Shown here piece after piece: positions 16,173 through 25,560 of a stretch of 64,000 nt of DNA (positions are counted from its first letter, which is position 1; each line of letters begins with the position of its first letter). The notes beneath the pieces were generated by a model that made no database searches, had not been told where the DNA came from, and saw nothing but the letters and a program-made list of their open reading frames with translations. The stretch is from Dechloromonas sp. ZY10 (GTDB lineage: Bacteria; Pseudomonadota; Gammaproteobacteria; Burkholderiales; Rhodocyclaceae). The position numbers were made by a program, and so were the translations under genes. The stretch spans positions 1,783,501 to 1,847,500 of the forward strand of contig NZ_CP144212.1 in the NCBI RefSeq assembly GCF_041378895.1. The letters are read 5' to 3'.

Positions 16173-17318
16173 TCACCCACCAAAGACCGGCGCAAAACCG
16201 CCGCCCGGGGTGCGGAAATTGGTGGTCTGACCCTGATACAGGCGGGCGGCAACCAGCTGGATTTGGCCGGCATAGACGTAGCAGCGGAAATCGGCCTTCA
16301 TCGTCACCATCTCCTCGCCGACCGGCACCGGATGCTCGGAAGGCGGCGCGATTTCCTGCGCGATGTAGTCGCCGGCCAGGATTTCCTCGAACACCCGCTT
16401 GGTCAGCTTGTCGCCGCGATAGGCGGCGCGGCTGCCGAAACCGGCGGGTGGCTTGAAGAACCAGCGCTTCCTTTCGCTCCAGAATTTTTCGCCATTTTCC
16501 CGGTTGACCGTGATCGTCTGCGGCACGCCGCGCTGCAGGCAGTCCACAGTTGCCGCATCGACCCCAAGCGCGGCCAACGCCAGCGGATCGGAGAGCAGCA
16601 TCAGGTTGCGCTTGTCGGCGTAAAGCGCGTGCCCCTGCGGATGCGGGGTGACAACCACGCCACCGGCCGCGAAGACCTGGCGCAAGGCAGCGCAGGCCGG
16701 GGTTTCGAGATAAAAATCGGTCAGCCGGGCATAGACCAGATCGACCTCTTCGCCGGCCTGCAGCAGGCGTTCGCCATCGGCCGCAAGCACCCGCTGCAAT
16801 TCGGCCGGATCGGCGATCGCTGCGTCAATGCCGTGTTCGGCAAAAAGCTCGACGAAAAGCGCGAATTCGGGCGCCAGGAACTGCCCTTGCGGCGCCTCGT
16901 CGACAATCGCGATCCGCCGCAAGGGCGCATCACCGCGCGCCAGCCGCCATTCCTCGCGGAACATTTCGACAATCGCCAGGCGGGCAGCGCGGGCGGCAGT
17001 ATCGTGGCCGTGCGCGGCAAGCAAGTAGGCGTTGAGCAGACCGCCGCCGGCGTTGGTGTTGATCTCGATCAGCCGGGGGCCGTCTGGTGTCAGGTGGAAG
17101 TCGTAGCCATAAAACACGCCTTGCGCCGCGCACGGCAGCTGCGCGATCGCCGGCGCCTGTGCCAGCACCTGCGCCCGGTAGGCGGGCAAGGCGAAGACCC
17201 GCTCAATCGCCGCGATCAGTTCGGCCATCGCTGTCAGCTGGGCGGGTGGCACGACGATGTCGGCAGCTGAAAAGAGTTGCGGCTGTTCGCGCAGCAGGCG
17301 CTCGAAAACGGATTTCAT
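16173..17318 (-). CDS. ATP-grasp-like protein of unknown substrate
   Basis: The protein has 381 residues. RLIEINTNAGGG near residue 85 and FFKPPAGFGSRAAYRGDKLT near 300 resemble the metal/ATP-binding elements of ATP-grasp ligases such as glutathionylspermidine synthase-like proteins. Those enzymes join a carboxylate to an amine, but the substrate here is not evident. It starts at ATG 17318 and lies 10 to 20 bases upstream of mobB, so it may share that transcript. Residues encoded by 16485-16511 (TVNRENGEK) coincide with a slightly decayed palindromic repeat, apparently retained in frame. Confidence 0.65.
   Translation of the reverse strand: MKSVFERLLREQPQLFSAADIVVPPAQLTAMAELIAAIERVFALPAYRAQVLAQAPAIAQLPCAAQGVFYGYDFHLTPDGPRLIEINTNAGGGLLNAYLLAAHGHDTAARAARLAIVEMFREEWRLARGDAPLRRIAIVDEAPQGQFLAPEFALFVELFAEHGIDAAIADPAELQRVLAADGERLLQAGEEVDLVYARLTDFYLETPACAALRQVFAAGGVVVTPHPQGHALYADKRNLMLLSDPLALAALGVDAATVDCLQRGVPQTITVNRENGEKFWSERKRWFFKPPAGFGSRAAYRGDKLTKRVFEEILAGDYIAQEIAPPSEHPVPVGEEMVTMKADFRCYVYAGQIQLVAARLYQGQTTNFRTPGGGFAPVFGG
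16485..16511. repeat. Palindromic-repeat half inside the ATP-grasp gene
   Basis: On the minus strand this 27-base stretch matches the repeat arm at 11995-12021 in 24 of 27 positions (ACGGTCAACCGGG then AAAATGGCGAAAAA). The opposite arm is missing. It is read in frame as TVNRENGEK within the ATP-grasp-like protein, just before the conserved FFKPP loop. Confidence 0.6.
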
Positions 17319-17381
17319 GGGCAGCTTCGAAATGAGATTGAGACAGAAAGTTGCATGCTCAAGGTTCCACGCGAAAATGAA

Positions 17382-19313
17382 TCAGCTGCGCGACGCAGCA
17401 AAAAAATCGAGCACCACCTGCAGTTCGCGCGTTCGCTTCATCGGCGGCAGGCTCTGCCAGACCAGGCGGCCGTAGGGTTTGCCGGTCAGCCGGGGGTCGC
17501 AGATCATCAGTACGCCGCGGTCGCTTTCGTCGCGGATCAGGCGGCCGGCGCCCTGCTTGACGTTGATTACCGCGCGTGGCAGCTGGTAGTCGATGAAGGC
17601 GTTACGGCCTTCGCGCTTCATCTGCTCGATCCGCGCCGAGAGCACCGGGTCGTCGGGCGGCGCGAACGGAATCTTGTCGATCACCACCAGCGATAGCGCT
17701 TCGCCACGGACATCGACGCCTTCCCAGAAGCTCTGGCTGCCGACCAGCACCGCGTTGCCCAGGCGCCGGAAGCGTTCCAGCAACTCGGTCTTGCTCCCCT
17801 CGCCCTGGACCAGCAGCGGCAATTCGAGCCCCTCGTCTTCCAGCCGGGCCTTGAGCAGTTCATGCGTGCGGCGCATCGCGCGCAGGCTGGTACACAAAAA
17901 GAAGGCGCCGCCGCCGGCCGCCTTCAGCGCCGGAAATGCCGCGTCGACGACGGCGTCGGTGTAGTTCCAGGCATTCGGGTCGGGCATCCCGAGCGGTGCG
18001 TAGAGCACCGCCTGCTGGCCGTAATCGAAAGGACTCTGCCAGCAGGCGCTGTCCGGCTTGCCGAGTCCGAGTTCGGCGCAGTAGTGGACGAAACCGCCGC
18101 GTACCGCCAGCGTCGCCGAGGTGAAAATCCAGGCACGTGGGTGGCCGCCCATCTGCTTGCGGAAAATACTGGCGACGTCGAGCGGCGTCGAATTGAGTTG
18201 CAGCGACTGGGTGTAGGCTTCGGCCCAACGCACGTAGCCGGTATCGGTCAGGCTCTGCCAGGCGGCGAACATCTGCTGCAGTTCGAGCGCCCGCTGCCAG
18301 CATTTTTCCAGACCTTCGGAACGTTGCGCCTGGCCTTCGAGAATCTTGGCGAAGACCGCCAGTTCTTCGTCCAGCGTCTGCATCGCCGGCTCGAATTCGG
18401 CATGTTCGAGCAGTTGACCGTGGGAGAAGCGGCCGGTGTCGGCGCCAATCGCCAGGCGCAGGTCGCGCGCCACTTTTTCGACGCGCTTGCTGCCGTCCTG
18501 CAGGTCGAGGCAGTCGCGGGCGCTGAGCAGGCCCTCGGCACGGGTATCGCGGGCCAGGTCGACAACTTGCGAAGTGGACACGCTGTCGCCGAAGAACAGC
18601 GTCGCCACCTCGGGCAACTGGTGGGCTTCGTCGAAGATCACCGTGTTGCACATCGGCAGCAGTTCGGCCATACCCTCGTCGCGCAACATCACGTCGGCGA
18701 AGAAGAGGTGGTGATTGACCACCACCAGATCGGCTTCCATCGCCTCGCGCCGCGCCTTGAGCACGAAGCAGTCCTTGTTGTTCGGGCAGTCCTGGCCGAG
18801 ACAGTTGTCGCGGGTCGAGGTTACTTGCGACCACACCGGCGAGTTTTCGTTGACCTCGATGCACTCGGCCTTGTCGCCGCTTTGCGTGGCCTTGGCGAAG
18901 GTCGAGATGCGGCGCGCGTCGGCGGCGTCCTCGCGGTTGAAGAAACGGCCATCGAGCAGCGCCCGCTCAAGGTGATAGGGGCAAACGTAGTTGGCCCGCC
19001 CCTTGAGCAGCGCGATCCGCACCGGTGCTTTCAAGGCCTGGCGCACCAGCGGCAAGTCCTTGTTGAACAACTGGTCCTGCAGCGTCTTGGTTCCGGTCGA
19101 GACGATCACCTTGCCGCCCGAGAGCAGCGCCGGCACCAGATAGGCAAAGGTCTTGCCAGTGCCGGTGCCGGCCTCGGCGATAAATACTTCATGACCCTTG
19201 ATCGCGGCGGCGATGCGCTCGGCCATTTCCAGCTGCTGCGGGCGGATGCGGTAACCGCCAATCGACTGGGCGAGCGGGCCGGCGGGCGAAAAAATGTCGG
19301 ACAGGGAAGCCAA
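17382..19313 (-). CDS. DinG/YoaA-family Fe-S DNA helicase
   Basis: The protein has 643 residues and is an XPD-like superfamily 2 helicase. Walker A is EAGTGTGKT near residue 47, and DEAH lies near 220. Four cysteines between them (YVCPYH, NCLGQDCPNNKDC) form the [4Fe-4S] site. C-terminal motifs include FWEGVDVRGEALSLVVIDKIPF and QGAGRLIRDESDRG. Such helicases unwind replication or damage intermediates 5' to 3'. The frame offers only TTG at 19313 as a start near the conserved N-terminus. It is the YoaA type by length rather than the longer DinG. Confidence 0.88.
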   Translation of the reverse strand: MASLSDIFSPAGPLAQSIGGYRIRPQQLEMAERIAAAIKGHEVFIAEAGTGTGKTFAYLVPALLSGGKVIVSTGTKTLQDQLFNKDLPLVRQALKAPVRIALLKGRANYVCPYHLERALLDGRFFNREDAADARRISTFAKATQSGDKAECIEVNENSPVWSQVTSTRDNCLGQDCPNNKDCFVLKARREAMEADLVVVNHHLFFADVMLRDEGMAELLPMCNTVIFDEAHQLPEVATLFFGDSVSTSQVVDLARDTRAEGLLSARDCLDLQDGSKRVEKVARDLRLAIGADTGRFSHGQLLEHAEFEPAMQTLDEELAVFAKILEGQAQRSEGLEKCWQRALELQQMFAAWQSLTDTGYVRWAEAYTQSLQLNSTPLDVASIFRKQMGGHPRAWIFTSATLAVRGGFVHYCAELGLGKPDSACWQSPFDYGQQAVLYAPLGMPDPNAWNYTDAVVDAAFPALKAAGGGAFFLCTSLRAMRRTHELLKARLEDEGLELPLLVQGEGSKTELLERFRRLGNAVLVGSQSFWEGVDVRGEALSLVVIDKIPFAPPDDPVLSARIEQMKREGRNAFIDYQLPRAVINVKQGAGRLIRDESDRGVLMICDPRLTGKPYGRLVWQSLPPMKRTRELQVVLDFFAASRS

Positions 19314-19661
19314 GATGGTGAGCGCGTAAAAACGGAGGGTGACTGGGCGGCGGGATTCCCGGCGCCCCGCAAGCCGGGCAGCCAGAACGGGAAGCGCTAC
19401 GGCCGCTTGGCGTAACGCCGGAGGAGCAGCACGCCGATGCGCTGGACGGCAGCCGGCGAAGGGAAAGCGAGGGCAAATTTTAACAGAAGCCCGGCCCCGA
19501 CTGAGGCCAAATCTGGCCTACCCCGACGATTCATGCCACAATTACAGATTACCCGAAACGCCCGCCCGGCCCGTGCGCCCAGTGCTCTCCAGCCCCGCCC
19601 GATGCCGCCGCTGCCCGCGCTTTCCCCGAATTCATTCATTCCATCCTTGAAGCCGACGACC

Positions 19662-21164
19662 ATGACCGACACCACTCCGGCCACTGCCCCGCAAGACGAG
19701 AACCAACTGATCGCCGAACGCCGCGCCAAGCTCGCTGAATGGCGCCAGGGCGGCCAGGCCTTCCCGAACGATTTCCTGCGCGAGAACGTCGCCGGCAAGC
19801 TGCACGAACTGTACGGCGAAAAATCCGGCGAAGAACTCGAAGGGCTGCCGGTTGAGGTCAAGGTCGCCGGCCGCATGATGCTCAAGCGGGTTATGGGCAA
19901 GGCTTCGTTCGCAACGCTGCAGGACGTTTCCGGCCGCATCCAGGTCTACGTTGCCCGCGACAAGGTCAATGAGGACGTCTACGCCAGCTTCAAGGGCTGG
20001 GACCTCGGCGACATTCTCGGCGTGGTCGGTACGCTGATGAAGACCAAGACCGGCGAACTGACCATCCAGGCCAGCGAAATCCGCCTGCTGACCAAGTCGC
20101 TGCGCCCGTTGCCGGACAAGTTCCACGGCCTCGCCGATCAGGAAATGAAGTATCGCCAGCGTTACGTCGACCTGATCATGAACGAGGAAACCCGCTTCAC
20201 CTTCCGCGCCCGTTCGGCCATCGTCCAGTCGATTCGCAACTACATGTGCGGCCACGGCTTCATGGAAGTCGAAACCCCGATGATGCACCCGATCCCCGGC
20301 GGTGCCTCGGCCAAGCCCTTCATCACCCATCACAACGCGCTCGACATGCAGCAGTTCCTGCGCATCGCACCCGAGCTCTACCTCAAGCGACTGGTGGTTG
20401 GCGGTTTCGAGAAGGTTTTCGAAATCAACCGCAACTTCCGCAACGAAGGCCTCTCGCCGCGCCACAACCCCGAATTCACGATGATGGAGTTCTACGAGGC
20501 GTACGCGAACTACCACACGCTGATGGACTTCACCGAAGGCCTGCTGCGCCACGCCGCACGCGAAGCGCTGGGCAAGGAAGTCTTTGTTTACCAGGGCCGC
20601 GAACTCGACCTCTCCAAGCCTTTCCACCGCCTGACCATCTGCCAGGCGATCCAGCGCCAGCACCCGGAGTTTTCCGACGCCGAACTGGCTGATGCCGAGT
20701 TCCTCAAGGCCAAGATCAAGCACTTCGGTGAGCCGGTCAAGGCCGGCGGCCTGGGCAGCCTGCAGCTGCAACTGTTCGAAGCCTGTGCCGAAGCCCATTG
20801 CTGGGAGCCGACCTTCATCATCGACTACCCGGTCGAAGTCAGCCCGCTGGCCCGCGCCTCGGACAGCAACCCGGAAATCACCGAGCGTTTCGAACTGTTC
20901 ATCGTCGGCCGCGAAATCGCCAACGGCTTCTCCGAGTTGAACGACGCCGAAGACCAGGCAGCCCGCTTCATGGAACAGGCCAAGGCCAAGGATGCTGGCG
21001 ACGAAGAGGCGATGTATTACGACGCCGACTTCATCCGGGCGCTCGAATATGGCCTGCCCCCGACTGGCGGCTGCGGCATCGGGATTGACCGTCTGATCAT
21101 GTTGCTGACGGATAGCCCGGCGATTCGTGACGTCATCCTCTTCCCCTCAATGCGCCCCGAGTGA
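19662..21164 (+). CDS. lysS: Lysyl-tRNA synthetase, class II
   Basis: The protein has 500 residues: an N-terminal OB-fold anticodon-binding domain (about 60-170), then a class II catalytic core with motif 1 ([19 protein letters not shown]), motif 2 ([20 protein letters not shown]) and motif 3 ([14 protein letters not shown]). It charges tRNA-Lys with lysine. The frame is open back to 19437, but the ATG at 19662 begins [21 protein letters not shown], the usual short LysS N-terminus. It is divergent from the helicase gene. Confidence 0.96.
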   Translation: MTDTTPATAPQDENQLIAERRAKLAEWRQGGQAFPNDFLRENVAGKLHELYGEKSGEELEGLPVEVKVAGRMMLKRVMGKASFATLQDVSGRIQVYVARDKVNEDVYASFKGWDLGDILGVVGTLMKTKTGELTIQASEIRLLTKSLRPLPDKFHGLADQEMKYRQRYVDLIMNEETRFTFRARSAIVQSIRNYMCGHGFMEVETPMMHPIPGGASAKPFITHHNALDMQQFLRIAPELYLKRLVVGGFEKVFEINRNFRNEGLSPRHNPEFTMMEFYEAYANYHTLMDFTEGLLRHAAREALGKEVFVYQGRELDLSKPFHRLTICQAIQRQHPEFSDAELADAEFLKAKIKHFGEPVKAGGLGSLQLQLFEACAEAHCWEPTFIIDYPVEVSPLARASDSNPEITERFELFIVGREIANGFSELNDAEDQAARFMEQAKAKDAGDEEAMYYDADFIRALEYGLPPTGGCGIGIDRLIMLLTDSPAIRDVILFPSMRPE

Positions 21165-21189
21165 TACCCGGCTGCGCTTGCCAACTCGG

Positions 21190-21240
21190 CGTTGCCGGCG
21201 ACCTTGCATAGCGCTGCTATGCGGCGGCCACCGGCGCCTT
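21190..21240. repeat. Long imperfect hairpin between lysS and the kinase-like gene
   Basis: GCATAGC (21206-21212) and GCTATGC (21216-21222) form a perfect stem with a three-base loop. Outside it GCCGGCGACC (21194-21203) pairs with GGCCACCGGC (21226-21235) with two mismatches and a one-base offset. There is no T-tract, so it is not a classical terminator. It resembles a REP-type intergenic element. Confidence 0.55.
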
Positions 21241-21279
21241 GATTTGGCTGCGCTCGCTCGGATATCGAATGATTGACTC

Positions 21280-22083
21280 GTGTTTAATCCCCCTGACAAC
21301 AGTTCGTTGATTGCCGCCGCGCGCACTGCGCTGGCGGGTGGCAAGGCGCGGGCTCGGTTGTTCGAGCACGACGGGCGGCGCTATGTGGTCAAGCGGCTGG
21401 CCGAGCAGCCGCGCAGCTGGTTGCAGATCGTGTTCATGCGCTGGCTGGTACGGCGGGTGACCGGACAGGCCCTGCCCCTGCGCACGCTGGCGCTGTCGGA
21501 AGCGGCCGGCAGCATGGGTTACGAAGCCGGACGCTTGAAGCGGCTGGCAGCCGCCGGCGTGCGGGTGCCACCGGTGGTCGCCGAAGCCGATGACTTCTTT
21601 GTGCTCGATTACTGCGGCACGGTCGCGGCAAGCTTGCTGGAAAAATGGACGCCGGCCGAATGGCGGGCCGAGCTGCCGCGCCTGGCGCGCGAACTCGGCG
21701 AATTCCACGCCGCCGGCCACTGGCACGGCGGCGCCCAGATCAAGAACATCACGCTGCAGGCCGGGCAAAGCTGGCGGATCGATTTCGAAGAGAACTTCGG
21801 TGAATTCCTGCCGCTAGCGGCGGCGCAAACCACGGACCTGCTGCTGTTCCTGAATTCGATCTCGCTGGCCGGACCGATTGACGAGCCCGAAGCGCGGCAG
21901 TTACTGCCGCAGCTGCTGGCGGCCTATTTCCAGGCCCATCCCGAGCCGGAAATCCGCCGCATCATCGCCCGCGCCCATCCCCTGCTCCGCCGCCTGGCCA
22001 GCCTTGCCCGCCCCTTCCGGCGCTGGTCGAAAAAAGGCATCCGCCGCGTCGAAATTCTCGTCGATCTACTCGCCCGGGTTTGA
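21280..22083 (+). CDS. Protein-kinase-fold protein (lipopolysaccharide kinase/Bud32-like)
   Basis: The protein has 267 residues with a GTG start. RRYVVKRLAE supplies a candidate ATP-binding Lys, HWHGGAQIKNITL is a catalytic-loop-like segment with His, Gly and Asn, and RIDFEENFGE is a DFG-like metal-binding segment. This order is that of eukaryotic-like small kinases such as RfaP/KdkA or Bud32. A basic C-terminus (RPFRRWSKKGIRR) suggests membrane surface contact. Substrate and catalytic competence are unknown. It is followed after 3 bases by the next gene. Confidence 0.65.
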   Translation: MFNPPDNSSLIAAARTALAGGKARARLFEHDGRRYVVKRLAEQPRSWLQIVFMRWLVRRVTGQALPLRTLALSEAAGSMGYEAGRLKRLAAAGVRVPPVVAEADDFFVLDYCGTVAASLLEKWTPAEWRAELPRLARELGEFHAAGHWHGGAQIKNITLQAGQSWRIDFEENFGEFLPLAAAQTTDLLLFLNSISLAGPIDEPEARQLLPQLLAAYFQAHPEPEIRRIIARAHPLLRRLASLARPFRRWSKKGIRRVEILVDLLARV

Positions 22084-22086
22084 ATC

Positions 22087-22623
22087 ATGCAATTGCGCCA
22101 ACTCCAAGTTGCCAGCGACAGTATCCAGGACCGCCTGCTGCTGCGCTTTTCGACCTCGCAGAACGAAGAGGTCCGGGTCTGGCTGACCCGTCGCTTCCTG
22201 CGCCAGATCTGGCCTGCCCTGCTGCAGATGGCGGAACAGGTCGGCGAGCCGGCCAGCCTTGCCGGTGAAGAGGCCGACTCTGGCGATGCCGGCAGCAAGC
22301 GCGACGATGCCTCGTTCGAGCAGGCCTTTGTCGAAGACGATCCAAGCTACCCGTTGGGCAAGAAGCCGCTGCTCGCCAGTGAGGCCAAGCTCGACCTGCT
22401 CGAAGACCGCAGTCTGCGCCTGAGCCTGAGCGAAGGCCGCGAGCGCAGTTGTTCTCTGCACATGGACGGCGAACTGCTGCAGTTTTTCTGCGCCATGCTG
22501 CGCGCCGCCGAGCGTCAGGCCGAGTGGAATCTCGGCCTCGACTACGGCGAACAACCAGCCAAGGCTGCGCCGCAAAGCGTGCACACCGAAAGCAGCAGCG
22601 GCGGCAGCAAGTTGCTGCACTGA
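22087..22623 (+). CDS. Conserved hypothetical protein
   Basis: This 178-residue soluble protein starts [23 protein letters not shown] and continues through [20 protein letters not shown], a strand-then-helix pattern. A central acidic and Gly/Asp-rich stretch (about 58-85) is probably disordered. The C-terminal helix reads [18 protein letters not shown]. No known catalytic motif is seen. It starts 3 bases after the kinase-like gene and ends 10 bases before mnmC, so the three are very likely co-transcribed. The product is unrecognised. Confidence 0.7.
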   Translation: MQLRQLQVASDSIQDRLLLRFSTSQNEEVRVWLTRRFLRQIWPALLQMAEQVGEPASLAGEEADSGDAGSKRDDASFEQAFVEDDPSYPLGKKPLLASEAKLDLLEDRSLRLSLSEGRERSCSLHMDGELLQFFCAMLRAAERQAEWNLGLDYGEQPAKAAPQSVHTESSSGGSKLLH

Positions 22624-22633
22624 TTCCCCGCCG

Positions 22634-24610
22634 ATGAACGACGCTTCGCAGTTCGCCCCGGCCCGGCTCGAATTCGCTGCCGACGGCACCCCCTGGTCGG
22701 CGGCCTACGGCGACGTATACCACTCGACCCACGGCGGCCCGGAACAGGCCCGCCATGTCTTTCTAGCCGGCAATGACCTGCCTGAACGCTGGCACGGCCG
22801 CCACCGCTTCGTCGTACTCGAAACCGGCTTCGGCCTCGGGCTCAATTTTCTCGCCACCTGGGAAGCCTGGCGCAACGATGCGCAGGGTTGCCGACGGCTG
22901 CACTTCGTTTCCTTCGAAAAACACCCCTTTCCGGCCGCCGACCTGGCCCGGGCTCAAGCCGCCTGGCCCGAGTTCGGCACCCTGGCGGCCAGGCTGCAGG
23001 CAGCCTGGCCGCCGCTGACGGCGGGTATCCACCGGCTGCACTTCAGCGAGGCCGATGGCCGGCAACTGATCCTGACCCTGGTCTTCGGCGATGCCACACG
23101 CAGCTTGCGCACGGTCGACGCCAGCGTCGATGCCTTTTTCCTAGATGGTTTTTCGCCGGCAAAAAATCCCGAACTGTGGACGCCGGACCTCTGTCAGGCA
23201 CTGGCTCGCCTCGCGGCACCCGCTGCGACGCTGGCCACCTGGTCGGTCGCCGGCCATGTTCGGCAAGCCTTGGCCGACGCCGAATTCGCCCTGGAAAAGC
23301 GCCCCGGCTTTGCCGGCAAGCGACAGATGCTGGTCGGCCGCTTTCGCTCGCGCCGCCCGGATCGCCATGCCCCGCCGCAGGACCGCCGGGCGATCGTGCT
23401 CGGCGCCGGCATTGCCGGCAGCACCAGCGCCCACGCGCTAGCCCGCGCCGGCTGGCAGGTTACGGTCATCGACGCCGCTGCGGCGCCCGGCTGCGGTGCC
23501 TCCAGCAACCTGGCTGGCGTCCTGCGCCCCTTGCCGAGTGCCGACGACAACCGCCTGTCGCGCCTGACCCGTGCCGGCTACCTGGCCACCCGCGCCTTGC
23601 TGCAGGAACTGCCGGAGGCCCGCTGGGACGCCTGCGGCGTGCTCCACCTGGGCCGCGAGGCGATCCACGAAGCCCAGCAGAAACGCACCGTCGAGCAACT
23701 CGGCTGGCCGCCGGAAATACTGCAATACCTCGACGCCGTCGCCGCTTCAGAACGTCTCGGCCACCCGGTCAGCACTGGCGGCTGGTGGTTCCCGCAAGGC
23801 GGCTGGGTACAACCGCCGTCGCTCTGCCGCGCCGCCTTGCAAGCCGGTGGCGAACACATCGCTTTTTTGCCGAATACCACGGTCGACCGTGTCGAACAGC
23901 AAAAAAGCGCCGACGGCACGCCCTTGTGGCAGGCGCTGGCAGCCGACGGCAGCCTGCTTGCCGAAGCCCCGGTCCTGATCGTCGCCAACGGTGCCGCCGC
24001 CACCCAACTGGCACCGCTGGCCTGGCTGCCACAAAAGGCCGCGCGCGGTCAGGTCAGCCATTTGCCGGCTGCCAAACTGGCCGGCGGCGGCCTGCCGCAC
24101 GTCGTCTGCAAGCTAGGCTACGTGGCGCCGGCGGTCGATGGGCTGGTCCTGGCGGGCGCCACGCTGCAGCCAGGTGATCCGGATAGCGCCGAGCGCGTCG
24201 CCGATCACCGCGAAAACCTCGCCCGGCTGGAATTGATGCTGCCCGGCTTTGCCGCTGGCGAGGCTGGCCCGCTGGCGGCGGAAACGCTGCACGGCCGGGT
24301 CGGCTTCCGCCCGATGTCGCCCGACCGCCTGCCGATGGTCGGCCCGGTTCCCGATGTCGCCGCCGTGCGCCCCAACCAGCGCCTGCCGGCACAACCGAAA
24401 CTGCCCGGCCTGTGGTGCGTGCTCGGCTTCGGCGCCCGCGGCATCGTCTGGTCGGCGCTGATGGCCGACCTGCTGCTTTCCCGTCTCGAAGGCGAACCGC
24501 TACCCCTTGAAAGCGACCTGGTCGACGCCTGCGACCCCGGCCGCTTCCTGCTCCCCCGGCGACCGGGCAAAAACGCTGCCGACGCCCGCGAGCCAGTTCA
24601 CGGTGAGTAA
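22634..24610 (+). CDS. mnmC: Bifunctional tRNA 5-methylaminomethyl-2-thiouridine enzyme MnmC
   Basis: The protein has 658 residues. The N-terminal SAM-dependent methyltransferase (about 1-245) contains [16 protein letters not shown] and [15 protein letters not shown]. The C-terminal FAD oxidase (about 255-650) starts with [20 protein letters not shown] and ends with [18 protein letters not shown]. The oxidase removes the carboxymethyl group of cmnm5(s2)U and the methyltransferase completes mnm5(s2)U at tRNA wobble position 34. A 50-bp palindromic repeat (23860-23909) is read in frame within the FAD domain, encoding [14 protein letters not shown]. The domain order and full length are normal. 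Confidence 0.93.
   Translation: MNDASQFAPARLEFAADGTPWSAAYGDVYHSTHGGPEQARHVFLAGNDLPERWHGRHRFVVLETGFGLGLNFLATWEAWRNDAQGCRRLHFVSFEKHPFPAADLARAQAAWPEFGTLAARLQAAWPPLTAGIHRLHFSEADGRQLILTLVFGDATRSLRTVDASVDAFFLDGFSPAKNPELWTPDLCQALARLAAPAATLATWSVAGHVRQALADAEFALEKRPGFAGKRQMLVGRFRSRRPDRHAPPQDRRAIVLGAGIAGSTSAHALARAGWQVTVIDAAAAPGCGASSNLAGVLRPLPSADDNRLSRLTRAGYLATRALLQELPEARWDACGVLHLGREAIHEAQQKRTVEQLGWPPEILQYLDAVAASERLGHPVSTGGWWFPQGGWVQPPSLCRAALQAGGEHIAFLPNTTVDRVEQQKSADGTPLWQALAADGSLLAEAPVLIVANGAAATQLAPLAWLPQKAARGQVSHLPAAKLAGGGLPHVVCKLGYVAPAVDGLVLAGATLQPGDPDSAERVADHRENLARLELMLPGFAAGEAGPLAAETLHGRVGFRPMSPDRLPMVGPVPDVAAVRPNQRLPAQPKLPGLWCVLGFGARGIVWSALMADLLLSRLEGEPLPLESDLVDACDPGRFLLPRRPGKNAADAREPVHGE
23860..23909. 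repeat. Palindromic repeat, copy 6, inside mnmC
   Basis: The core CACGGTCGACCGTG (23878-23891) lies exactly midway between arms CGCTTTTTTGC (23860-23870) and GCAAAAAAGCG (23899-23909), which pair perfectly. The seven positions between arm and core are largely unpaired. The whole element is in frame in the FAD domain of MnmC. Confidence 0.85.
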
Positions 24611-24704
24611 GCAAACGTAAGGCTTTGTTTCCGCCGTCGCCGCCGGGCGCCGATGGCGCGTTATCCGCAGCATGATCGACACCGACCTGCCCAGGATAAA
24701 TGCC

Positions 24705-25472
24705 ATGAACACCCCGCTGCGCCCCATCCTTCGTAAAACCCACCCGATGCTGCTGGTCGCCGCCGGCGCGGTGACGCTCGCCAGCCTGACCGCAACCGCC
24801 ACTTTGCTTGGCTGGTTACCGGCCAGCCATGCAACCACCGCTCAGAGCCTGGCGGCCGCTGCGCCGCCGGCCTCGTTGGCGAATGCCCTGCCAATCACCG
24901 CCGGCAGCCCGCCGGCCACCTCGCCCACGCTGGCGCTTCCGGCAGCAACGACTGCTGCGCCAGCGGCGAGCGCCCCCCCGCCGGCCAAACCGCACAAGCC
25001 GGCCAGCACAGCCAAGGTGAGCGCCAAATCGGCGGCCACAAGCCCGCCGCCGGCCTCCGAAAACACGCTGGCTCCGGCTGCTGCCTCGACCCTCCCGCCC
25101 GACGTGCTGCGCAGCACCGCCCCACCCGCACCGCCGCCCTGCGCCAATTGCGGCGAGGTCGAGTCGATGCGCGAACTGGCCCGCCCCGGCGAAGGCAGCG
25201 GCCTCGGCGCGGTTGGCGGCGCGGTTGCCGGCGGCCTGCTCGGCAACCAGATCGGCCGAGGTAAGGGCAACCAGCTGGCGACCCTGCTCGGCGTCGTCGG
25301 TGGCGCCTTCGCCGGCCACCAGGTTGAAAAGAATGCCCGTGCCGAACGCGATACCGAGGTGACCGTCCGCCTTGACGATGGCAGCACCCGCAGCATCGTC
25401 CATGACGGCGCCCCGGTCTGGCGCCGTGGCGACCGGGTCCGGGTGGTCAACGGCCAGCTGCAGTCGCTCTGA
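24705..25472 (+). CDS. Glycine-zipper 2TM-domain envelope protein
   Basis: The protein has 255 residues. The N-terminus has a positively charged start and one hydrophobic helix (about 10-35), acting as anchor or signal. A long Ala/Pro/Ser/Thr linker (about 40-145) is followed by GLGAVGGAVAGGLLGNQIGRGKGN and LGVVGGAFAGHQVEKN, a glycine-zipper hairpin of the SlyB/Rcp type. A small C-terminal beta domain ends DRVRVVNGQLQSL. ATG 24705 follows AGGATAAATGCC. The family sits in the cell envelope; the exact function is not established. Confidence 0.8.
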   Translation: MNTPLRPILRKTHPMLLVAAGAVTLASLTATATLLGWLPASHATTAQSLAAAAPPASLANALPITAGSPPATSPTLALPAATTAAPAASAPPPAKPHKPASTAKVSAKSAATSPPPASENTLAPAAASTLPPDVLRSTAPPAPPPCANCGEVESMRELARPGEGSGLGAVGGAVAGGLLGNQIGRGKGNQLATLLGVVGGAFAGHQVEKNARAERDTEVTVRLDDGSTRSIVHDGAPVWRRGDRVRVVNGQLQSL

Positions 25473-25484
25473 TCTCCCCAAGCA

Positions 25485-25508
25485 CCGCCCCGGTCCCGGC
25501 CGGGGCGG
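25485..25508 (+). terminator. GC-rich hairpin before metY
   Basis: CCGCCCCGG (25485-25493) pairs with CCGGGGCGG (25500-25508) around a six-base loop. There is no T-tract, so it may be a weak or Rho-assisted terminator after the glycine-zipper gene. Confidence 0.45.
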
Positions 25509-25560
25509 CTTCCTGCTAGACTCTCGGCTTCCACCACTACAAGAACAGCGAGACTCAAGC

